Below, one piece after another: positions 49,643 to 54,832 of a stretch of 54,832 nt of DNA; the stretch's first letter is position 1; each line of letters opens with the position of its first letter. The notes under the pieces are model-generated. The model saw only the letters and a program-made list of their open reading frames with translations, did not search any database and was not told the DNA's origin. The DNA is from Alphaproteobacteria bacterium. GTDB taxonomy: Bacteria; Pseudomonadota; Alphaproteobacteria; Reyranellales; Reyranellaceae. The DNA is taken from NCBI GenBank assembly GCA_947474005.1, contig CANJHI010000014.1, positions 1-54,832 on the forward strand. Direction: 5' to 3'. A program made the translations under genes and the position numbers.

Positions 49643-50128
49643 ATGAGCGTTCCGAATTCAGGTCCCGCCGCTCCGCCGCCGCCGGTATGGGATGCCCATC
49701 CGGCGGGGTCCGCCCAGGTCGCCTACGGCGGCTTCTGGATCCGCCTCCTCGCCTACATCATCGACGCCATCCTGCTCAGCATTGCCATGGGCATCGTGGG
49801 CGGGATCGCAGGCCTCAATTTCTACGATCCGAGCATCGAGACCTACAATCCGTCGGGGAATTTCCTCTACATCGTGGTCGCCTGGCTCTATTTCGCCCTG
49901 CTCGAGAGCTCGGAGCGGGGCGCCACGGTCGGAAAGATGGCGATGAGCCTCCGGGTTGTGACCGACAAGGGCGAGCGGCTCAGCTTCATGAACGCCACTG
50001 GCCGCTACTTCGCCAAGATCATTTCGGCCCTGATCCTGTGCATCGGCTTCATCATGATCGCCTTCACCGACCGCAAGCGCGGCCTGCACGACATGATCGC
50101 CGGCACCCTGGTGATCAAGACCCGGTGA
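49643..50128 (+). CDS. RDD-family membrane protein
   Basis: The 161-residue protein has a Pro-rich N-terminus, then the RDD core: AYGGFWIRLLAYIIDAILLSIAM (first membrane segment and Arg-Asp pair) , SERGATVGKMAMSLRVVTDKGERLSFMNATGRYFAKIISALILCIGFIMIAFTDRKRGLHDMIAGTLVI (family signature DRKRGLHDMIAGT). Three to four membrane segments. The function is not defined for most members. It lies between leuC and leuD with its own GGAGAG ribosome site. Confidence 0.88.
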   Translation: MSVPNSGPAAPPPPVWDAHPAGSAQVAYGGFWIRLLAYIIDAILLSIAMGIVGGIAGLNFYDPSIETYNPSGNFLYIVVAWLYFALLESSERGATVGKMAMSLRVVTDKGERLSFMNATGRYFAKIISALILCIGFIMIAFTDRKRGLHDMIAGTLVIKTR

Positions 50129-50203
50129 ATCGGGCTTCCCGACGGCCAGCTTGACCCGGGGCCCGAAAGCCCGTTTATTCCGGCGTTTCGCAAGGGGATT
50201 CCC

Positions 50204-50818
50204 ATGGAAAAATTCACGACGCTGAGCGGCGTCGCCGCGCCGCTGCCGATGGTCAATGTCGACACCGACATGATCATTCCCAAGCAATTCCTGAAGACCA
50301 TCAAGCGCACCGGCTTGAAGGAAGGGCTGTTCTACGAGATGCGCTGGACGGCCGACGGCCAGAAGAAGGATTTCATCCTCGACCAGCCGGCCTACCAGAA
50401 CGCCAAGATCCTCGTTGCCGGCCCTAATTTCGGCTGTGGCTCGAGCCGCGAGCATGCCCCTTGGGCACTGCTCGACTTCGGCATCCGCTGCATCATCTCC
50501 GAGGACTTCGCCGACATTTTCTACAACAACTGCTTCAAGAACGGCATCCTGCCGATCAAGGTCTCCAAGGAGATCATCGCCAAGCTGATGGACGACGCGA
50601 GCCGCGGCTCGAACGCCATCATCGAGATCGACCTCGAGAAGCAGGAGATCAAGGGCCCGGACGGCGGCACGGTCCATTTCGAGATCGACGCCTTCCGCAA
50701 GAAGTGCCTGATCGAAGGCCTCGACGATATCGGCCTCACGCTGGAGAAGAAATCGTCGATCGACGACTTCGAGAACCGCCAGAAGGACTCCCAGCCCTGG
50801 CTCCACACCGCGACCTGA
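50204..50818 (+). CDS. leuD: 3-isopropylmalate dehydratase small subunit
   Basis: The 204-residue small subunit starts [33 protein letters not shown], with [21 protein letters not shown] and [23 protein letters not shown] following. With LeuC it converts 2- to 3-isopropylmalate. AGGGGAT precedes the ATG. leuB lies 120 bases further on, across a long palindrome. Confidence 0.96.
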   Translation: MEKFTTLSGVAAPLPMVNVDTDMIIPKQFLKTIKRTGLKEGLFYEMRWTADGQKKDFILDQPAYQNAKILVAGPNFGCGSSREHAPWALLDFGIRCIISEDFADIFYNNCFKNGILPIKVSKEIIAKLMDDASRGSNAIIEIDLEKQEIKGPDGGTVHFEIDAFRKKCLIEGLDDIGLTLEKKSSIDDFENRQKDSQPWLHTAT

Positions 50819-50842
50819 GCTACCGCACTGAAATACCGCACA

Positions 50843-50892
50843 GTGTCATCCCGAGTCGCGCGGGGGCTACCCCGCGCGACTCGGGATGACAC
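50843..50892. repeat. Perfect 23-bp inverted repeat between leuD and leuB
   Basis: The arms 50843-50865 (starting GTGTCATCCCGAGTCG) and 50870-50892 (ending CTCGGGATGACAC) are perfect complements with loop GCTA. Such REP-like GTCATCCCGA repeats are scattered in many GC-rich genomes. It is related to the imperfect palindrome at 13683-13804. A hairpin this strong could affect message stability between leuD and leuB. Confidence 0.85.
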
Positions 50893-50938
50893 CGGTTTCT
50901 GATCTGCAAGCCAACTAATCAACGGAAGACCTGACAAC

Positions 50939-52057
50939 ATGGCGTCCAACCGCAATCTGCTGGTGCTGCCGGGCGACGGCATCGGCCCCGAAGTGATGAA
51001 CGAAGTCCGCAAGATCATCGCCTGGATGGGCAAGAAGCGCGCGGTCGGTTTCGACATCAAGGAAGACCTGGTCGGCGGCGCCGCCCTCGACAAGCACGGC
51101 GTGCCGCTCTCCGACGACGCCATGAAGACGGCACTCGAGGCCGACGCCGTGCTGTTCGGCTCGGTCGGCGGCCCAAAGTGGGACACCGCCGACTTCAGCA
51201 AGAAGCCCGAGCGCGGCCTGCTGCGGCTGCGCAAGGAAATGGATCTGTTCGCCAACCTGCGCCCGGCCAAGGTGTTCGATGCGCTGGTCGATGCCAGCTC
51301 GCTCAAGCCCGAGATCGTAAAAGGTCTCGACATCATGATCATCCGCGAGCTGACGAGCGGCGTGTATTTCGGCGAGCCGCGCGGCCGCCACATCAACGCC
51401 AAGGGCGAGGTCGAGGCCTTCGACACCCAGCGCTACACGGCGCCCGAGATTCGCCGCGTCTGCGCCGTCGCCTTCGAGCTGGCGCGCAAGCGCAAGAACA
51501 AGGTCCTCTCCGCGGAGAAGGCCAACGTGATGTACACCGGCGTGCTGTGGCGCGAGGAAGCGACCAAGCTGCACAAGGAGAAATACTCCGACGTGAAGCT
51601 TGAGCATATGTATGCCGACGCGCTCGCCATGCAGCTCCTGCGCGCGCCCAAGGAATTCGACGTCATCGTCACCGACAATCTGTTCGGCGACATCCTGTCG
51701 GACGAAGCCTCGATGCTGACCGGTTCGCTCGGTCTGTTGCCGTCGGCCTCGCTCGGTGCGCCCGACGCGACCGGCCGGCGCAAGGCGCTGTACGAGCCGA
51801 TCCACGGCAGCGCGCCCGACATCGCGGGCAAGGGCCTCGCCAATCCGATCGCCCAGACGCTGAGCTACGCCATGATGCTGCGCTACTCGTTCGACCTCGG
51901 CAAAGATGCCGACATGGTCGAGCTGGCGGTCGAGAACGTGCTGAAGGCGGGTTATCGCACCGGCGACCTGCTGGTCGGCAATACCGACGGCACCAAGAAG
52001 GTCGGCACCCAGGAAATGGGCGACGCCATCGTCAAGGAACTGGACCGGCTGGTCTGA
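50939..52057 (+). CDS. leuB: 3-isopropylmalate dehydrogenase
   Basis: The 372-residue enzyme oxidises and decarboxylates 3-isopropylmalate. Signs: [30 protein letters not shown] [69 protein letters not shown] (metal and substrate region) and [20 protein letters not shown]. It converges with the anti-sigma gene with no base between stop codons. Confidence 0.97.
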   Translation: MASNRNLLVLPGDGIGPEVMNEVRKIIAWMGKKRAVGFDIKEDLVGGAALDKHGVPLSDDAMKTALEADAVLFGSVGGPKWDTADFSKKPERGLLRLRKEMDLFANLRPAKVFDALVDASSLKPEIVKGLDIMIIRELTSGVYFGEPRGRHINAKGEVEAFDTQRYTAPEIRRVCAVAFELARKRKNKVLSAEKANVMYTGVLWREEATKLHKEKYSDVKLEHMYADALAMQLLRAPKEFDVIVTDNLFGDILSDEASMLTGSLGLLPSASLGAPDATGRRKALYEPIHGSAPDIAGKGLANPIAQTLSYAMMLRYSFDLGKDADMVELAVENVLKAGYRTGDLLVGNTDGTKKVGTQEMGDAIVKELDRLV

Positions 52058-52816
52058 TCAGCTTCCGCTGTCGGCGGCCTTGTCGAGGGCCGTCGCGAAC
52101 GAGCCCATCTCGGCCGGCGCGAGATCGGAGACGGCACGCATCTCGAACCCGGCGTGGCGCCAGCGGGCGAGCGCAAAGCCGTCGCGCACGGTGATGTCGG
52201 GCGAGGTGTTGCCGGCCGTCGCCGCCGGCCAGACGGTGAGTGCCAGCCGGTGCTGGTTACGGCGGTAGACGAGCACCGCCACCTTGCGGCCATCGACGAC
52301 ATCGAGACGGCCCCCCAGCAGCGGGAAGCCTTGCGCGGTGAGGTCATGAACCGGCGGCGCATAGTCGATACGGCCGACAAACCACGGCTTCACCGTATGG
52401 CGATCCGACGAGGCGACATCGACCGGCGTCTCGGCCATCGCCACCCGCAGATAGCCGGCAATCATCTCGTCCGACTGCCGCCCGCCCTGCCCGGTGAGAT
52501 TCCCTCCCAACCAGCCGAGACCGACGGCCACGATCAGGCTCGCGGCAACTGCTGCCCAGCGCATCCGTTCGCGGGCTCGCTCATGGGGGCGCCCGGCGAT
52601 CGCCCGCAGCTCGCGCTCGATACGCGCGCGCAGCAGGTCGGGCGCCGGATCGGCCGGCAGGCCGCGCAACAGGCCGCTCATTGTCCGCGCTGCCTCCAGC
52701 CGCTGGCGGCAATCGGTACAAATCGCGAGCGCCGCTTCGAATTCGACGCTGTCGCGCGCCGACAGCTCGCCATCGACATAGGCGTCGACCATCGCCTCAC
52801 AGGTCGGACAGTCCAT
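52058..52816 (-). CDS. Anti-sigma factor, zinc-finger family, membrane-anchored
   Basis: The 252-residue protein has an N-terminal ZAS-type anti-sigma domain (MDCPTCEAMVDAYVDGELS; CTDCRQRL with Cys33/Cys36), one membrane segment (about 87-105) and a periplasmic part. The His of the usual HxxxCxxC is Ala29, so the standard zinc site is altered. GGAGGGATC precedes the ATG at 52816. It overlaps the sigma gene by 20 bases, so the pair is translated together and the protein presumably sequesters that sigma factor. The periplasmic part has no domain I recognise. Confidence 0.88.
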   Translation of the reverse strand: MDCPTCEAMVDAYVDGELSARDSVEFEAALAICTDCRQRLEAARTMSGLLRGLPADPAPDLLRARIERELRAIAGRPHERARERMRWAAVAASLIVAVGLGWLGGNLTGQGGRQSDEMIAGYLRVAMAETPVDVASSDRHTVKPWFVGRIDYAPPVHDLTAQGFPLLGGRLDVVDGRKVAVLVYRRNQHRLALTVWPAATAGNTSPDITVRDGFALARWRHAGFEMRAVSDLAPAEMGSFATALDKAADSGS

Positions 52817-53372
52817 GATCCCTCCTTCCCAGGCGGCCGCGCAGCTCGGCGGCCAACTTCTCCCGCGCCCGCGCCAGGCGCGACATGACGGTGCCGATCG
52901 GCAGATCGAGCACGCCCGCGATCTGCTTGTAGGAAAGGTCCTCGATCTCGCGCAGGACGAGGACCTCGCGCACCTCCGCCGGCAACGCCGCCAGCGCCGC
53001 CGCCACATGCCGGCGACGCTCGCCGGCCTCCGCGCTCTGCTCGGGATCAGGGCCGGCGGCGACCTGGTTTTCGACGGTCTCGAGCGACTCCGATTCGGCG
53101 GCGTACCGCGTGCGCATGTCGGTCCAGGTGTTGCGCACGATCCGCAGCAGCCACGGCCGCGCCTCCTCGCCGCGGAACGCGTGGAAGTAGCGCAACGCCC
53201 GCAGGAGCGATTCCTGCGCCAGGTCCTGCGCCGCCACGGGATCGCGCGCCAGCCAGCGGGCAAAGCCGTAGGCCGAGTCGAGATGCGGCAGCACGACGAT
53301 GCGAAAGCGCTCGACCGTCCTGTTATCGGGCGTCCTGCCATCGGGCTCCGGCGCGTCGGACATGAGGCCCAT
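52797..53372 (-). CDS. ECF-family RNA polymerase sigma factor
   Basis: The 191-residue sigma factor has region 2 (PHLDSAYGFARWLARDPVAAQDLAQESLLRALRYFHAFRGEEARPWLLRIVRNTW) and region 4 (LAALPAEVREVLVLREIEDLSYKQIAGVLDLPIGTVMSRLARAREKL). Co-transcribed with its anti-sigma by overlap. ATG at 53372 or 53363 can start it. It is divergent from the metallophosphoesterase gene, across a 113-base gap holding a palindrome, so that gene is its likely target. Confidence 0.93.
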   Translation of the reverse strand: MGLMSDAPEPDGRTPDNRTVERFRIVVLPHLDSAYGFARWLARDPVAAQDLAQESLLRALRYFHAFRGEEARPWLLRIVRNTWTDMRTRYAAESESLETVENQVAAGPDPEQSAEAGERRRHVAAALAALPAEVREVLVLREIEDLSYKQIAGVLDLPIGTVMSRLARAREKLAAELRGRLGRRDHGLSDL

Positions 53373-53428
53373 AGGACAATAATACCGGCCAGGGGTCGAT
53401 TTTATTCCATGCCCGATTCCTGGGAATA

Positions 53429-53443
53429 GGAGCCACTGGCTCC
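53429..53443. promoter_or_regulatory. 15-bp palindrome in the divergent sigma/phosphoesterase gap
   Basis: GGAGCCA-C-TGGCTCC is a perfect inverted repeat between the two divergent starts. It may be an operator acting on both. Standard ECF -35/-10 (GGAAC...CGTC) elements are not clear here, so promoter positions are unassigned. Confidence 0.45.
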
Positions 53444-53485
53444 CAGTACTCCCCCGTAGTTCCAGCTCCGGAACTTCGGGAGGAC

Positions 53486-54361
53486 ATGATGCTGAAACAG
53501 GATCGTCGCGATTTTCTCAAGCTCGCCGGGATGGCGGGAGTCACCTTTACGGCCGGGCTGTTCGCGGACCGGCAAGCCTCGGCCCAGGCCAGCAGCGACT
53601 TCCATTTCGTACAATTCTCTGACACGCACTGGGGATACAAGGGCGCGGCCAACCCCGACGCCGAGAATACCCTGGCGAAGGCCGTGGCGACCGTGAACGG
53701 TCTCGCCAATCCACCCGACTTCATCGTCTTCACCGGCGACCTCACCCATACGACCGACGATCCCAAGGAGCGGCGCGCCCGCATGCAGCGCTTCAAGGAG
53801 ATCGTCTCGGCATTGCGCGTCAAGGACGTGCGCTTCATGCCGGGCGAGCACGATGCCTCGCTCGACAAGGGCGAGGCCTACAAGGAGTTCTTCGGTGCGG
53901 TGAACTACACCTTCGATCACAAGGGCGTACATTTCATCGTGCTCGACAATGTGACGGATCCGGCAGCCAGGCTGGGTGACGAGCAGCTCGCCTGGCTGGC
54001 CGCCGACCTCAAGCAGCGCAAGACCGACGATCGCATCGTGGTGCTGACCCATCGGCCGCTGTTCGACCTGAAGCCTGACTGGGACTGGACGACCGCGGAC
54101 GGCGCCAAGGCGATCGATCTCTTGATGCCCTACACCAACGTCGTGGTGTTCTACGGCCATATCCATCAGGAGAACCACCACACGACGGGCCACATCGCCC
54201 ATCATGCCGCCAAGTCGCTGATCTTCCCGCTCGTCGCACCGGGTTCACAGCCCAAGCGGGCGCCGCTGCCCTACGACCCCGCCATGTCCGGGCTCGGCAC
54301 GCGCGACGTGACGATGGGTGCAAAGGCCACTTTCGTCGAACTGCCGGTCAGCAAGGGTTGA
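53486..54361 (+). CDS. Tat-exported metallophosphoesterase
   Basis: The 291-residue protein has a twin-arginine signal (RRDFLKLAG, residues 7-15; hydrophobic core; AxA-type end ASAQA). The calcineurin-like domain shows VQFSDTHWG (D46, H48), VFTGDLTH (D85), PGEHD (120-123), VLTHRPLF and VVFYGHIHQENHH. The bridging Asn of GNHD is replaced by Glu121, a change to note though the others are intact. It acts in the periplasm; substrate unknown. It forms a unit with the cupredoxin gene four bases downstream and is divergent from the sigma/anti-sigma genes. Confidence 0.9.
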   Translation: MMLKQDRRDFLKLAGMAGVTFTAGLFADRQASAQASSDFHFVQFSDTHWGYKGAANPDAENTLAKAVATVNGLANPPDFIVFTGDLTHTTDDPKERRARMQRFKEIVSALRVKDVRFMPGEHDASLDKGEAYKEFFGAVNYTFDHKGVHFIVLDNVTDPAARLGDEQLAWLAADLKQRKTDDRIVVLTHRPLFDLKPDWDWTTADGAKAIDLLMPYTNVVVFYGHIHQENHHTTGHIAHHAAKSLIFPLVAPGSQPKRAPLPYDPAMSGLGTRDVTMGAKATFVELPVSKG

Positions 54362-54365
54362 GACC

Positions 54366-54716
54366 ATGAACCGCAGACTTTTCGTCGCGCTGCTGACGGG
54401 CAGCGTGGCGACCGGTGCCGTGCGCCTTGCCGCACAATCGCCGACGGAAATCCGGATCAGCGCCAAGAAGTTCGAGTTTCACCCGAACAAGGTCACGGCC
54501 AAGCGCGGCCAACCGGTGACGCTCGTGCTGACCTCCGAGGACCGTATCCACGGCTTCAAGATGACGGACTTCGCGCTCCGGACCGATATCGTGCCAGGCC
54601 AGGAGACGCGCGTGACGTTGACGCCGGACAAGGAAGGCAGCTTCACGTTCTTCTGCGATATCTTTTGCGGCGACGGCCACGAGGACATGGACGGTACTCT
54701 GGTCGTCGAGGGCTGA
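54366..54716 (+). CDS. CuA-type cupredoxin-domain protein
   Basis: This 116-residue secreted protein has a signal sequence (about residues 1-23, ending RLAAQ) and one cupredoxin fold. The copper ligands of a CuA centre are visible: His62 in DRIHGFKM and the C-x3-C-x3-H-x2-M set C97, C101, H105, M108 in FFCDIFCGDGHEDM, as in cytochrome oxidase subunit II and nosZ-like domains. It lies four bases after the metallophosphoesterase and may supply an electron-transfer or copper-binding role; the partner is unknown. Confidence 0.88.
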   Translation: MNRRLFVALLTGSVATGAVRLAAQSPTEIRISAKKFEFHPNKVTAKRGQPVTLVLTSEDRIHGFKMTDFALRTDIVPGQETRVTLTPDKEGSFTFFCDIFCGDGHEDMDGTLVVEG

Positions 54717-54724
54717 CGGGGCGG

Positions 54725-54832
54725 CTACTTCACCAGCGATCCCAGGATCCCGCGCAGGATCGAGCCACCGTTCTTCGTGATCGCTTTGGTTGCTTCGCGC
54801 ACGAGCACGTTGGCCACGGTGCGTCCCGCCGA
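54725..54832 (-). CDS. HerA-like / DUF853 helicase-type ATPase, C-terminal end (partial)
   Basis: Only the last 35 codons are in the window; the frame is open to base 54832. The peptide SAGRTVANVLVREATKAITK followed by SILRGILGSLVK is like the end of the DUF853/YjgR-type HerA-like ATPases (REILRGVLGSL-type tail). The assignment rests on this short stretch and is therefore tentative. It converges with the cupredoxin gene, eight bases between stops. Confidence 0.6.
   Translation of the reverse strand, partial: SAGRTVANVLVREATKAITKNGGSILRGILGSLVK

Overview
The window is a compact, GC-rich (roughly two-thirds G+C by eye) chromosomal segment of an alphaproteobacterium. Gene orders typical of that class support this: aroA-cmk-rpsA-ihfB, uvrC-pgsA-moaD-moaE, hemC divergent from tsaD-gpsA, ffh-rpsP-rimM-trmD-rplS-leuC, petP-petR-sensor kinase, and a FYDLN-type zinc-ribbon protein beside a tRNA. 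A Rhodospirillales or Reyranella-like host is my inference from gene order and codon style; no search was run. I see no prophage, complete insertion sequence or CRISPR array. Most of the window is housekeeping and biosynthetic DNA.

Layout. 1-5.1 kb: end of a CoA-transferase gene, then (minus strand) aroA, cmk, rpsA, ihfB and a LapA-like gene. 5.2-7.3 kb: FYDLN zinc-ribbon protein, tRNA-Ala(GGC), an HlyD-type adaptor and a small membrane protein. 7.3-9.4 kb: a long non-coding stretch with heptamer repeats and hairpins, guanine deaminase, and a putative small RNA. 9.4-13.7 kb: PhoH-like ATPase, uvrC, pgsA, moaD, moaE. 13.8-19.5 kb (minus): a cyclic-nucleotide-binding/thioredoxin-reductase fusion, a DUF2630 protein, and a TPP-riboswitch-led thiamine operon thiO-thiS-thiG-thiE-thiF. 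19.5-25.1 kb: two branched-chain aminotransferases of different types flanking a GST gene and a PetP/PetR/histidine-kinase cassette. 25.1-28.3 kb (minus): csaA, a phasin with palindromic operators, a TetR regulator, proC and an enoyl-CoA hydratase. 28.4-32.3 kb: ubiK and hyuA-hyuB. 32.3-35.4 kb (minus): EVE protein, gpsA, a TIGR02466 oxygenase-like protein, tsaD. 35.5-39.4 kb: hemC, an M48 lipoprotein peptidase, a TusA-like protein, pgk, a Nudix hydrolase. 39.4-42.7 kb (minus): yciB, ftsY, dapF, a glycosyltransferase-like gene. 42.7-44.3 kb: a DsbA-like protein, a repeat-rich spacer and a CPBP protease. 44.5-52.1 kb: the SRP/ribosome operon running into leuC, an RDD protein, leuD, leuB. 52.1-54.8 kb: an ECF sigma/anti-sigma pair facing a Tat-exported metallophosphoesterase and a CuA-type cupredoxin, then the end of a HerA-like ATPase gene.

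How the genes work together. LeuC, LeuD, LeuB and the two IlvE-type enzymes cover late leucine synthesis and branched-chain amino-acid transamination. Ffh and FtsY are both present (SRP targeting). The thi genes form one riboswitch-controlled thiazole and thiamine-phosphate unit, and moaD/moaE supply molybdopterin synthase. The regulatory DNA is the least routine part: an operator inside the ilvE promoter spacer, twin palindromes at the phasin gene, a promoter-like element shared by two spacers 36 kb apart, and a palindrome between the ECF operon and the metallophosphoesterase operon.
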